DNA of 64,000 nt from Lamellibrachia satsuma (lineage: Eukaryota > Annelida > Polychaeta > Sabellida > Siboglinidae). Location: positions 6,933,501-6,997,500 of the forward strand of contig BSQZ01000006.1 in assembly GCA_033239005.1 (NCBI GenBank), given 5' to 3'. The position numbers and the translations under genes were made by a program. The notes beneath the pieces are model-generated. The model saw only the letters and a list, made by a program, of their open reading frames with translations, was not told the DNA's origin and searched no databases. Below, one piece after another: positions 30,961 through 42,680 of this stretch (its first letter is position 1; every line of letters begins with the position of its first letter).

Positions 30961-31423
30961 CTGCTTAACCCCTTTTGTTTTGGTGTGCTGCCGAGCTTGG
31001 GTCTCCCGAGGATTTCAGTGCAATAGAAGTATTTTATATATTATTATTATCTATTAAAGAAATTATATTTGATATCTTAATCTTTCCAATTCTAGAGTTG
31101 TTAAATCACATTCTGTGAGGTGTTTTTCATTTCTAGAATTAGCTAAAGAAACAAAATATTGATCTTATTTAGGTTAAACACTGAGGCACTTTATAAAGGT
31201 GACCATGTAGTGTCATGTGTCTCCAATTCTAATGTTGGGTGATACTTTGTGACTTCAAGCTTGTTATCAATTCTTGTGGTTGCTTCTTGGGGGTGATCTC
31301 AAACCTTCAGTGTACGCCCCTACACAACATTGGTTAGGTTAGGGGACAGGGGGTTAACAACTGTTTCTGTTTCACACATTGATATATTTTTTGCCAAAAC
31401 TATTGTTTATTTTCAAGTAACAG
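30961..31423. other. 3' tail of the above and unassigned DNA
   Basis: AT-rich tail with TATTATTATC near 31040. Nothing else recognised. Confidence 0.5.
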
Positions 31424-31475
31424 TTGACATGGATGCTGACTTCCAGTGCACGTTCAGGACAGTTGAATATGAAAG
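31424..31475 (+). CDS. Candidate small exon
   Basis: Acceptor TTTTCAAGTAACAG, 52 nt open (DMDADFQCTFRTVEYE), donor AAAG|GTATGT. Its end phase joins AG to the G that opens the candidate exon at 32089 (Arg codon), leaving both open. Confidence 0.35.
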
Positions 31476-32088
31476 GTATGTAACAGTTACAGTGTAAACG
31501 ACGATGACATTTTCACGGTGTATCTCAGGTGGGTGTAACTCAAAGTTTCATGTACTGGTGAGGGGGGGTCAGGTTAAACATAATCAACTGTGTATAGTGT
31601 CAAATATCAGTGTTTTGAGAACATCCCTTACAAAGATAGTAATTGCTGAATGGTCCATCTAAAGTAAATATAAAAAACATTTTGGTGACAGCCAGAGTGT
31701 TTTATTACATAATACTGGTATAATACTCCATTCTTGCATTGCACACATCAAGTGTTTCTTGATTCTGTCGCTTGTGTCAATTTATTACTGATTCTTGTAT
31801 GACAAGTATTTTTGACAGTGCTCACATCATTCAAGTTCACATAGCAGTGCAAGACAAGAGCAGGCCTACGTATACAATAAATATATTAATTTTGTTGTAC
31901 ATAATACAATCCACTTATATTGCTATTTATTTATGCTATTTCTCAGACTTACAGGTTGATAGTACAGAGTGTAAAAAGGATGGTGTTTTACAGTGTTTTA
32001 CATTGCCATTTATGTGCTGTTTAGTTTATTTACATCACCCACCTTAAAACAACTTCTACAATTCAGTTTTTCACTTGTCTCATTTTAG
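31476..32088. other. Possible intron between exon candidates
   Basis: GT...AG boundaries, AT-rich, no repeat recognised. Confidence 0.35.
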
Positions 32089-32289
32089 GATCATTTCGCG
32101 AAAAAACATCAAGCCTACCTGGTATCCATGGCGACATGCAAGCTTATTTGTGCAAATTTGTTCTTTAGTTGTTGTGAAATCTTTGGGCAAACTGGTATAT
32201 TATTTTTGGCTGGGCCCGGTCAAATTTCTGCAAAAAATGGAAACGTTGTCCAGGTCTATATACTTCTACATGAGGATATTCACAATTTC
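32089..32289 (+). CDS. Candidate exon with a hydrophobic segment
   Basis: Acceptor with a T-rich tract (TTTTTCACTTGTCTCATTTTAG), 201 nt, consensus donor GTAAGT. In the phase dictated by the 31424-31475 candidate it reads SRKNIKPTWYPWRHASLFVQ, then ICSLVVVKSLGKLVYYFWLG, a plausible membrane-anchor helix. A second frame is also open, so the frame is not proven. It vaguely recalls N-terminal anchors of PlsC-type acyltransferases, but not enough to name. No further exon was found downstream before the minisatellite. Confidence 0.35.
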
Positions 32290-32639
32290 GTAAGTTACCA
32301 GATTCAACAATCAGGATTAATTCATTCAACGATTTCAATCAAAGTTCTCACTTTCTGTTAAGCCAATTGTGCATATCATTTACGTGGCTGAGTGAATTGA
32401 GGGGAACCTTTAACTCGGCATTCAAGTCTCTTTATGAAGCAGCTGTGGACGTTTACTGCGTAGGTCAACAGAACAGTCATTATCTTGTGAGATAACATCC
32501 ACACTTGCCAACATGTTATACCGTTCCAACAAGAAACTGTGTTGCAGTGTACAGTATTTGACATGTTGTGAACATTCCTGCACTGTGATAATTAGCAACT
32601 TGTAATACAACATTGACAATTGAAACTGTTTGGTTTTAA

Positions 32640-33155
32640 ACACATTTATTATACACAGAAGTTTTGGTTTGGTTTGTTGATGCCTTTGTTCTTTTAAACA
32701 TATATATATATTACACAGAAGTTTTGTTTTTGTTTGTTGATGCCTTTGTTCTTTTAAGCACATTTATTATAGTCATAAGTTTTGTTTTTGTTTGTTGATG
32801 CCTTTGTTCTTTTAAACACATTTATTATACACAGAAGTTTTGTTTTTGTTTGTTGATGCCTTTGTTCTTTTAAACACATTTATTATACACAGAAGTTTTG
32901 TTTTTGTTTGTTGATGCCTTTGTTCTTTTAAACACATTTATTATACACAGAAGTTTTGTTTTTGTTTGTTGATGCCTTTGTTCTTTTAAACACATTTATT
33001 ATACACAGAAGTTTTGTTTTTGTTTGTTCATGCCTTTGTTCTTTTAAACACATTTATTATACACATAAGTTTTGTTTTTGTTTGTTAATGTCTTTGTTCT
33101 TTTAAACACATTTATTATACACATAAGTTTTGTTTGTTGATGCCTTTGTTCTTGT
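32640..33155. repeat. 58-bp minisatellite, about 9 copies
   Basis: Unit CACATTTATTATACACAGAA + GTTTTGTTTTTGTTTGTTGA + TGCCTTTGTTCTTTTAAA, 58 bp, with length variants (TATATATAT, TTCATG). Confidence 0.95.
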
Positions 33156-33529
33156 TACTCTCATACAGGGGAGAACTGTGATATTTAAATGTCAATATTT
33201 ATATTGATAATTACAGCTTTTTAGTAATCAAGAATATATTTAATAAATATATATATATATATATTTCCTTTGTTCATTGTATTTCTTATTTTAAAATTTA
33301 TATATCAATGACAGTCAGTGTCAACAGCAGACAATGTTCGTATGTCTGGGCATTTATTCCTGCTCAGGTTTTCCCCAACCTTCTGTTTTTCATCACACCC
33401 GGAATTATGCAACAATATTCTGGAACGTCTGTCTTTGGCATTGCCATGATGCACCATAAACTCCCTCTATACTCTATCACGCCACCTCTCTATACGCCAC
33501 GAAATAACCGTCAAAGCATCGCCTATATT
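33156..33529. other. Unassigned sequence with a stray minisatellite-like stretch
   Basis: At about 33460-33495 it holds AACTCCCTCTATACTCTATC and ACGCCACC, matching the 28-bp unit of the array at 50640-51855. An (AT)n run lies at 33246-33262. Confidence 0.6.
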
Positions 33530-34320
33530 TCATAATACTGCTCAACCGAGCTGGAGTCAAATCCCACCACCTCGTTAAAATTTACACATCACTGGTCCGA
33601 TCAGTGGTTGAGTACGCTTGCCAGGTGCGGCACACGAGTTTAACTAAACAGCAAACGAAGCAGCTCGTATCCATACAAAGACGAGCAATGTGCATAATCT
33701 TCCAAAATGTGTCTTACGCCGAAGCCATCGCCATAGCAAGAATCCCAACACTGGCAGACCGGAGGGAAATACTATGCAGAACTCTATTCGCGAAAATGCA
33801 ACAATCTAATCACAAGTTGCATCATCTTCTGCCTCCAATCAGGGAACCTACTCACGCAAGCCGCAGTAACTGCCAGTACATTGTGCCTCGATGCAGAACT
33901 GATATATTTAAGAACTCTTCTATACCATATGGACTTTACCACTGGCAGTAGACCTAATCACGATTTTATTTCATAATCTTCTACTTTTTACTTGTAATTA
34001 ACGCAAAACCTAATTTTACTTACTTATGTGCATGCAATCCAATGCTCTACATTTAATACTCTATTTTTCACTTATTTATATGCAATTTATTGCTTTTAAT
34101 TTAATACAAATTTATATTTATTTACATGCAATTTAATGTTCATAAATTAATACTGGTTTACACTGTATTTATTTATATGCAATTTAATGCTCTATTAATC
34201 CATTGCCTTTTTCCTTTAATGTATATAATTATATTTTCCATGTACGCCTACAGAATAGTCATGTACTATTCAGCCTTTATGGCTGCAAAGCATAATACTT
34301 ACAACCAGGCATGGGGCAAT
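33530..34320 (+). mobile_element. 3' end of a CR1-group non-LTR retrotransposon
   Basis: 33604-33951 encodes VEYACQVRHTSLTKQQTKQL, VSIQRRAMCIIF, IPTLADRREILCRTLF, then SRSNCQYIVPRC, the C-terminal domain of the CR1-like family also seen at 58-62 kb. The following AT-rich 3' UTR has repeats of TTTATATGCAATTTAATG every ~70 bp. 5'-truncated at about 33530, the usual outcome of target-primed insertion. Confidence 0.75.
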
Positions 34321-35439
34321 TAACTTGGAAAGTTAATTAATTAAATTACAATTAACTTTCCCAATTCAATTCAATTAACCTCACACATTTATCAGGTCAA
34401 TTAAATTAAGTTAACCTCCCAAATTGTTAAATTACCAATTAACTTTCATTCAATTAATAATTAATTTCGATTTACTTCAATTAAATTACCAATATCCTAT
34501 GATTGGTTTGTCTTACCAGATGGTTACCAGATGGTCACTGCACTGCCTGCTGTGAGGTGTACGGGCCAACCTCGCATTAAAACCTCAATCGTCACTTTTG
34601 GAACAAGAGAGGACAAAAGATGAGGAAGTTGTACGATTAGTGGTTTGCGCCGTTGTACGTTGATTCGATGTTACACCTGCACAAAACCGTAAGAAATTTT
34701 GAAAAGTTTGGTAGCTTCGGCCAAAGCGAATAAACTACAAACCACAAATAAAAAAGCTAGCAGATGCGTGCTAGTAGCCATGTAATTCTGACGGAAGAAT
34801 GAGACACAATTTGAGAAAAAGCAAATTTGCCAACTCCCTTGAAAGACCGTGAAACCCTTTTGGATGACTGCGCACACCAGGTCGGATGCCGTAACCCCCC
34901 CCCCTCCCCCGTCACTGTCTCACAGGGAAAGCCGAGTAATGAAGAAACATAAGCAAGTACCATCGTGTACACATGCAGTAGCTGTGATTGGAGAGTCCGC
35001 CTACGACTGAGTAAAGTATGACAGCGTGCCGCTTGGCCCTCCCCACAGCCACCAGAGGCTCACATCGCTAACAGCAGGAACAGAAAGTATAGTGGTACCT
35101 GTCTGTTACTTGTATCACTGCATATATACACGTAACACATAATACATACATACTGATATAGTATATATATACAACTCATGTAAGTGACTCAAAGTGTTCG
35201 TTGATACAGCAATGGTGTTAATAATAGAGTATCTAGACAAGTTCAATGGTTTTCAACAAGGATTGTCCGGTATTGTACACCAACCCCGGCCAAAAGCTGA
35301 AGAGTTGGGCAAACACTGGACCCTAAAGAACTTGAAACCCACCAACGAAAAGGAAGAAAAAGAAAGCTTCACGCCTCCCAACGCCAGGCTGAGAAACATG
35401 GCAGTGAAAGTTCATTTCGAAAACTGGTTCGAAAGAGAT
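34321..35439. other. Unassigned; AT-rich repeats then mixed sequence
   Basis: 34321-34500 is built from AATTAA/TTAATT phrases (CAATTAACTTTC). The rest has no recognisable gene. A C-run lies at 34893-34916. Confidence 0.5.
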
Positions 35440-35684
35440 GATACGAATATATTTTTTTTAAACCGGAAGATTTCCAACGGCCCGTCCGTTGGATCTGTGC
35501 GTCGGAATATCCCTGAGCTGAGGCGTGAGTAGCTGCCCCGATGCGGAAGCTGTGTGCTTTTATATTGAGTTGATGGAGAGAGGCCCAAGATAACGAGCCA
35601 GTCAGCCAGGAATTTAGCTGTGAAGGGTGATTGGAGGTAAATCCGGCTCAGAGAACAAAGGGCCTCCACTTTGGCCCCGCCTGG

Positions 35685-36832
35685 CAATGGACAGAGAGAG
35701 CGCAGTCACAGGGCAGTAGGCGTGAGCTGGCAGTGGACAGAGAGAGTGCAGCCACTGGGCAGTAGGCGTGAGCTGGCAGTGGACAGAGAGAGCGCAGCCA
35801 CTGGGCAGTAGGCATGAGCTGGCAGTGGACAGAGAGAGCGCAGCCACTGGGCAGTAGGCGTGAGCTGGCAGTGGACAGAGAGAGTGCAGCCACTGGGCAG
35901 TAGGCGTGAGCTGGCAGTGGACAGAGAGAGCGCAGCCACTGGGCAGTAGGCGTGAGCTGGCAGTGGACAGAGAGAGTGCAGCCACTGGGCAGTAGGCGTG
36001 AGCTGGCAGTGGACAGAGAGAGTGCAGCCACTGGGCAGTAGGCGTGAGCTGGCAGTGGACAGAGAGAGCGCAGCCACTGGGCAGTAGGCGTGAGCTGGCA
36101 GTGGACAGAGAGAGTGCAGCCACTGGGCAGTAGGCGTGAGCTGGCAGTGGACAGAGAGAGTGCAGCCACTGGGCAGTAGGCGTGAGCTGGCAGTGGACAG
36201 AGAGAGTGCAGCCACTGGGCAGTAGGCGTGAGCTGGCAGTGGACAGAGAGAGAGTGCAGCCACTGGGCAGTAGGCGTGAGCTGGCAGTGGACAGAGAGAG
36301 CGCAGCCACTGGGCAGTAGGCGTGAGCTGGCAGTGGACAGAGAGAGAGCAGCCACTGGGCAGTAGGCGTGAGCTGGCAGTGGACAGAGAGAGAGAGAGAG
36401 AGAGCAGCCACTGGGCAGTAGGCATGAGCTGGCAGTGGACAGAGAGAGAGCAGCCACAGGGCAGTAGACATGAGCTGGCAGTGGACAGAGAGAGAGAGAG
36501 AGCAGCCACAGGGCAGTAGACATGAGCTGGCAGTGGACAGAGAGAGAGAGCAGCCACTGGGCGGTAGGCGTGAGCTGGCAGTGGACAGAGAGAGAGAGCA
36601 GCCACAGGGCAGTAGACATGAGCTGGCAGTGGACAGAGAGAGAGAGCAGCCACAGGGCAGTAGGCGTGAGCTGGCAGTGGACAGAAAGAGTGTAGCCACT
36701 GGGCAGTAGGCGTGAGCTGGCAGTGGACAGAGAGAGAGCAGTCACAGGGCAGTAGGCGTGAGCTGGCAGTGGACAGAGAGAGTGCAGCCACTGGGCAGTA
36801 GGCGTGAGCTAGCAGTGGACAGCAGTGGACAG
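35685..36832. repeat. 46-bp minisatellite, about 25 copies
   Basis: Unit GGCAGTAGGCGTGAGCTGGC + AGTGGACAGAGAGAGTGCAG + CCACTG, 46 bp, with (GA)n length variants at 36380-36600. It sits between RNase H and the recombinase C-terminus of the DIRS element. All long ORFs over it are array artefacts. Confidence 0.97.
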
Positions 36833-36839
36833 ATGCCGG

Positions 36840-37268
36840 CACCGTTCTGGAAGGAGACGGGGCATCGGCGAAAACACTAGTTGTTCCGGGAACATGTTTG
36901 GATGCAAATTGTATGTTGTGTCTCATCAATACTACAACAAGTTCTCTAATCAGGTTCATGATTGTGACGTCCGTGGACGTATGAGAATTATTCACGTATA
37001 CGACACTCATATTGTCACACATAAGCAGTAAGTGTGCGTTAGCCAGACGAGTCGCCCATAAACGGACGGCTAACACTATAGGTAAAAGTTCCTTGATCGC
37101 GATATTGCTGCAGACCAAGAACTGGGGAAGGATCCTTGGAACCACCGACTGCCCCAAATCTCGGCAAACCCACACCCACTGGCAGTCGAAAACAATCGAA
37201 TACAGTTCGACGATTGGGAAGGCAGAGAGATACTCCGTCCAAAATGTCGAGAAATAATTTCCATGCAA
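36840..37268 (-). pseudogene. DIRS RNase H domain
   Basis: NIAIKELLPIVLAVRLWATR, LLLMCDNMSVVYVNNSHTST, LIRELVVVLMRHNIQFASKH, VPGTTSVFADA. These are the usual RNase H motifs (IKE, CDN, HVPG..N..AD) of DIRS elements. The frame then runs without a break into the 46-bp minisatellite, producing an artefactual long ORF. Confidence 0.8.
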
Positions 37269-37313
37269 ACAAATCCTTTCTATTTTCTCGGTTTAAGCGT
37301 ATCAAATGTGAAT

Positions 37314-37748
37314 TTAGTTATAAGAATCCACTACAACGCCTGAGCAGAAATATTCGAAAGTTTGGCACGAAGTGCTACAATCCACGGGACGACATTGATC
37401 AAAGTAATACTTGTCCTGCCATATCAGGCCGAGCAGTCTGTGGTCGGCGGGAGGAATTGGAATAATGAGAAAAGCTCCTTTTATATCTGCCGTAGCCACA
37501 AGACACACTTGTCCGATCTCACGTACTATCGACACACAGTCGTCTAACAGTTCATAATAGACTTCTGCGTGTAACTTAGCTATGTGGGAATTGACACTGT
37601 TGTCCTTAGGAAAGCTGAGATCGTGTATTAATCGAAATTGGCCGGGGACTTTCTTGGGAAGAAGATGAGAAAGCACTACGCCTACTGGCGAAGGATGTGT
37701 GAAAGGGCCGGCAGCTACTTCTTGGGCTAGTTTGGTGATGATGATCAA
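37314..37748 (-). pseudogene. DIRS reverse transcriptase domain
   Basis: KLAQEVAAGPFTHPSPVGVV, then LLPKKVPGQFRLIHDLSFPK, VNSHIAKLHAEVYYELLDDC, TADIKGAFLIIPI (motif A) and DHRLLGLIWQDKYYFDQCRP. The catalytic YADD region is not visible after QTFEYFCSG, so the domain is cut short by frame decay around 37300. Confidence 0.8.
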
Positions 37749-38120
37749 TGGCTGAAAGATGGTTGACGTGACCGTGAACGTGAGTGTTGCATGTCATTGT
37801 TGAAGAAACCCATTGAACAACCACGGATCACGTGATTCCGCCCACGCCTTGCGTACCCTCGTAGAGGTTGCCAGCCGGTGGGGGAGCGCTGGTGTTGGCA
37901 GGTTTGGAACTAGTGGTCTTAGCTTTGAGCATCCAGCAGGTGGCGCGGGGTGTCCCCGTTGTCCACAGGCGCCACACGCGTCCTTGAAGCGGCAATTTGA
38001 GAAGTGGCATCGGCCGGTGCTGATCCACCTGCGACACGGTGTGGAGCGACTGTCTGATGAACTTGACTGTCGGCGGTAGTTCCGAAAGGTCTGTCGCGGC
38101 TGTCTGTGTGTCGCCGACCG

Positions 38121-38689
38121 GTTCGTGTCAGCCAGACAGTATCCCGCGCAAGCAGCAAGTCATCACCAACTCACTGATCGGCCCAGTGTGACTGTGTTGT
38201 GGACAGTGTTGCCTGCAGTCACTAATAGCAGAGACTACTCATGTTGAACACCGGCTGTCCGAGAGACCTGCGATCACGAGTACAGGCGTGTGACAGTAAG
38301 CACACAAACAGACTGTACGCGGAGGGGCGACACGTAGCGAACAGGCAATGCCCAAACTTACTCACACAGCCGGGTGCAGGCAGCAGTTCAGATGTGGAGG
38401 GAGTGATATCCTGGCAGGCCAAAAAAAATATAAGCCAACAGTTAGGTGTCCCCCATCACGTGATAGTCTGCTCACAGCCAAGTATAGTGCACGATGCAAT
38501 CTGGAATCACGTGACAATCGGGAGAAGGTAAGTAACTCCCGGTACATCACATAAGCATAGATCCACGTACATAAATGGCAACATATAGTTGATGTCAACG
38601 CGCAAATGCACGCTTGCCCACCAGTGCGGTTCATCGCGTCCATTGCGCGGACACACACCTGTGCGGATCATCACGTCCATTGCACTGGG
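38121..38689. other. Unassigned sequence
   Basis: GC-richer, no gene recognised; may be the 5' part of the DIRS element. Confidence 0.4.
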
Positions 38690-41400
38690 GCGTAAGAGGG
38701 GACTTGTACCCACTGGGGCGTAAGCGGGGACTTGTATCCACTAGGGCGTAAGAGGGGACTTGTACCCACTGGGGCGTAAGAGGGGCTTGTACCCACTAGG
38801 GCGTAAGAGGGGACTTGTACCCACTGGGGCGTAAGAGGGGGCTTGTACCCACTGGGGCGTAAGAGGGGACTTGTACCCACTGGGGCGTAAGAGGGGACTT
38901 GTACCCACTGGGGCGTAAGAGGGACTTGTACCCACTGGGGCGTAAGAGGGGGCTTGTACCCACTGGGGCGTAAGAGGGGGCTTGTACCCACTGTGGCGTA
39001 AGAGGGGGCTTGTACCCACTGGGGCATAAGAGGGGACTTGTACCCACTGGGGCGTAAGAGGGGCTTGTACCCACTGGGGCGTAAGAGGGGGCTTGTACCC
39101 ACTGGGGCGTAAGAGGGGCTTGTACCCACTGGGGCGTAAGAGGGGACTTGTACCCACTGGGGCGTAAGAGGGGGCTTGTACCCACTGGGGCGTAAGAGGG
39201 GCTTGTACCCACTGGGGCGTAAGAGGGGCTTGTACCCACTGGGGCGTAAGAGGGCTTGTACCCACTGGGGCGTAAGACAGGTTTGTACCCACTGGGGTGT
39301 TAGAGGGCTTGTACCCACTGGGGCCTAAGAGGCGCTTGTACCCACTGGGGCGTAAGAGGGCTTGTACCCACTGGGGTGTAAGAGGGTTTGTACCCACTGG
39401 GGCGTAAGAGGGCTTGTACCCACTAGGGCGTAAGAGGGCTTGTACCCACTGGGGTGTAAGATGGGTTTGTACCCACTGGGGTGTTTGAGGGGCTTGTACC
39501 CACTGGGGTGTTAGAGGGGCTTGTACCCACTGGGGCCTAAGAGGGGCTTGTACCCACTGGGGCGTAAGAGGGCTTGTACCCACTGGGGTGTAAGACAGGT
39601 TTGTACCCAGTGGGGTGTTAGAGGGGCATGTACCCACTGGGGTGTTAGAGGGGCTTGTACCCACTGGGGCCTAAGAGGAGCTTGTACCCACTGGGGCGTA
39701 AGAGGGGTTTGTACCCACTGGGGTGTAAGAGGGGTTTGTACCCACTGGGGCGTTAGAGGGGTTTGTACCCACTGGGGCGTAAGAGGGGTTTGTACCCACT
39801 GGGGTATAAGAGGGGACTTGTACCCACTGGGGCGTAAGAGGGGGCTTGTACCCACTGGGGCGTAAGAGGGGGCTTGTACCCACTGGGGCGTAAGAGGGGA
39901 CTTGTACCCACTGGGGCGTAAGAGGGGACTTGTACCCACTGGGGCGTAAGAGGGGACTTGTACCCACTGGGGCGTAAGAGGGGACTTGTACCCACTGGGG
40001 CGTAAGAGGGGCTTGTACCCACTGGGGCGTAAGAGGGGCTTGTACCCACTGGGGCGTAAGACGGGTTTGTACCCACTGGGGTGTTAGAGGGGCTTGTACC
40101 CACTGGGGCCTAAGAGGCGCTTGTACCCACTGGGGCGTAAGAGGGGCTTGTACCCACTGGGGTGTAAGAGGGGTTTGTACCCACTGGGGCGTAAGAGGGG
40201 CTTGTACCCACTAGGGCGTAAGAGGGGCTTGTACCCACTGGGGTGTAAGATGGGTTTGTACCCACTGGGGTGTTTGAGGGGCTTGTACCCACTGGGGTGT
40301 TAGAGGGGCTTGTACCCACTGGGGCCTAAGAGGGGCTTGTACCCACTGGGGCGTAAGAGGGGCTTGTACCCACTGGGGTGTAAGACGGGTTTGTACCCAG
40401 TGGGGTGTTAGAGGGGCATGTACCCACTGGGGTGTTAGAGGAGCTTGTACCCACTGGGGCCTAAGAGGAGCTTGTACCCACTGGGGCGTAAGAGGGGTTT
40501 GTACCCACTGGGGTGTAAGAGGGGTTCGTACCCACTGGGGTGTTAGAGGGGTTTGTACCCACTGGGGCGTAAGAGGGGTTTGTACCCACTGGGGTGTAAG
40601 AGGGGTTTGTACCCACTGGGGTATAAGAGGGGTTTGTACCCACTGGGGCATAAGAGGGGTTTGTACCCACTGGGGCGTAAGAGGGGCTTGTACCCACTGG
40701 GGCATAAGAGGGGTTTGTACCCACTGGGGCGTAAGAGGGGCTTGTACCCACTGGGGTGTAAGATGGGCTTGTACCCACTGAGGCGTAAGAGGGGACTTGT
40801 ACCCACTGGGGTGTAAGAGGGGACTTGTACCCACTAGGGCGTAAGAGGGGACTTGTACCCACTGGGACGTAAGAGGGGACTTGTACCCACTGGGGCGTAA
40901 GAGGGGACTTGTACCCACTGGGGCGTAAGTGGGGACTTGTACCCACTGGGGCGTAAGAGGGGACTTGTACCCACTGGGACGTAAGAGAGGCTTGTACCCA
41001 CTGGGGTGTAAGAGGGGCTTGTAACCACTGTGGCGTAAGAGGGGCTTGTACCCACTGGGGCGTAAGAGGGGCTTGTACCCACTGGGGCGTAAGAGGGGAC
41101 TTGTACCCACTAGGGCGTAAGAGGGGACTTGCACCCACTGGGACGTAAGAGGGGCTTGTAGCCACTGGGGCGTAAGAGGGGCTTGTAGCCACTGGGGCGT
41201 AAGAGGGGACTTGTACCCACTAGGGCGTAAGAGGGGACTTGCACCCACTGGGACGTAAGAGGGGCTTGTAGCCACTGGGGCGTAAGAGGGGCTTGTACCC
41301 ACTGGGGTGTTAGAGGGGCTTGTACCCACTGGGGCCTAAGAGGGGCTTGTACCCACTGAGGCGTAAGAGGGGGCTTGTACCCACTGGGGTGTAAGAGGGG
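38690..41400. repeat. 26-28-bp minisatellite, about 100 copies
   Basis: Unit GGGGCGTAAGAGGGGACTTG + TACCCACT (28 bp) with 26- and 27-bp variants. A distinctive variant (TTGTACCCAGTGGGGTG) at 39601 recurs at 40391, and its neighbours recur too, giving a ~790-bp higher-order period. The largest array in the window. Confidence 0.97.
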
Positions 41401-42480
41401 GTGATTCGTAAGAGAAAAACATGGATGACAACACATTGACCATTTGGGAGTTTCTGTCGTAATGGCACAAACCAAGGAGATAAAGTTATGTCTGTCCCAC
41501 GGGGTCACAGCCACACTCACGACCACGTTTAAAATTCAGCTCACACGGGCTGTGCGAAGTTTTATACGGGCAAAATGTTTGACCACTGGTTTACCTTATT
41601 TGATGGTTACCAAGTTTGCTTTGTGTCGCGTGTTGCTTACAACAAAATGAGTATCCCAACAACTGCTGCATTTGTGAATGAAATATGTTATTAAAATTTT
41701 CAGATCATGAAGCGAAGTTCAGGAGAAAAAAAAACAAACGTCAACTTCACCAAGCTGTAAAAAGATTCCAATGTCATTACCATCAACCAAGAGAAGCAAA
41801 TGTAGCCACGTGTGTTAATTTGGCATGTTCCACTAAAATAATTATCCAATTCTGATGGTAACTTTTCCCTATTAAGCACATTTATTTCAACGTTCATGAA
41901 AACATAAACATTTAAATTTTCAGTTGTGTTTTGTGAATTGTGACTGGAACGTTTTTGTCTCAATAAAAAATTATATAAACCGAACACCCGAAAGATTGCA
42001 AACTCTTTCACACAAAATGTGCTTAGCAATATGATCGTACTAACAAAATACAATTAAAAAAAAAAAAAAAACAGCGGTCAGCGGGCTGGCTGCCACGCAC
42101 AAATACAGGGTTGGGCATTTTTGACCGCTTTGCCGGAGAAGTTTTAACACTAATTATGATTATTGTTAGTAAATGAAGTTGTTCTTTTCTTAGTTTAAAT
42201 TTAGTATTTTATTTTAATATTGAAGATTCAAATAAATCTCATACGTAGAGCAGGTCTTTCATTTGCCCGTATGAGGGCCTTAAAAAAACCTGCTAACGAC
42301 ACAGGAGGAATGCCAGAAAGTATTTCTGCCGCACGGTTTCTGCCGCAATGGAATTCTACTGTAACCCTTAAATAAACGCAACTATTGTCAGTGTCTGCCC
42401 GTGGGTTCGAGTAAAGAGGGGGATTAGCGAACGGGCCGATCGCTGCCTATTTTCGGGCAACAGCGAGACACGAGCCTAAG
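41401..42480. other. Unassigned sequence with an A-run at 42056-42072
   Basis: No gene recognised. AGCGGTCA (42075) and TGACCGCT (42121) flank a short stretch as an inverted pair. Confidence 0.5.
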
Positions 42481-42680
42481 AATGTGAGATGATTACACTG
42501 CGAGGCTAGGGAAGGGTTTGGCTAATTGTTGGGAGGTTTGAACTTTGAATAGGGGAAGGTGGGGCATGTCCGAACACAAGAATGTGAGATGATTACACTG
42601 CGTGGCTAGGGGAGGGTTTGGCTAATTGTTGGGATGTTTGAACTTTGAGTAGGGGAAGGTGGGGCATGTCCGCACACATA
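42481..42680. repeat. 100-bp tandem duplication across a transposon end
   Basis: AATGTGAGATGATTACACTG begins at 42481 and 42581. Each unit ends with the left terminal repeat of the element at 42650 (GGGGAAGGTGGGGCATGTCC), so flank plus end were duplicated together. Confidence 0.9.

Larger units (their letters stand above)
35440..38120 (-). mobile_element. DIRS-type tyrosine-recombinase retrotransposon, middle replaced
   Basis: Read on the minus strand: a gag-type zinc cluster (GRCHFSNCRFKDACGACGQR, about 37950-38030), RT (37314-37748), RNase H (36840-37268), a 46-bp minisatellite where the recombinase N-terminus should be, and the recombinase C-terminal motif (HSFRIGAATHAS, YSDAQIQRTGRWKSSG; about 35455-35565). 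RT-RNase H-tyrosine recombinase is the DIRS order; the His-x-x-Arg of the recombinase is visible. Frameshifts are present. Terminal repeats not identified. Confidence 0.8.

Noticed and set aside
35614..37268. A 520-codon minus-strand ORF
   Set aside because: Only its N-terminal part is real (DIRS RNase H); the rest is the 46-bp minisatellite.
38671..41526. Long proline/glycine-rich ORFs on the minus strand, up to 372 codons
   Set aside because: Artefacts of the 26-28-bp minisatellite.
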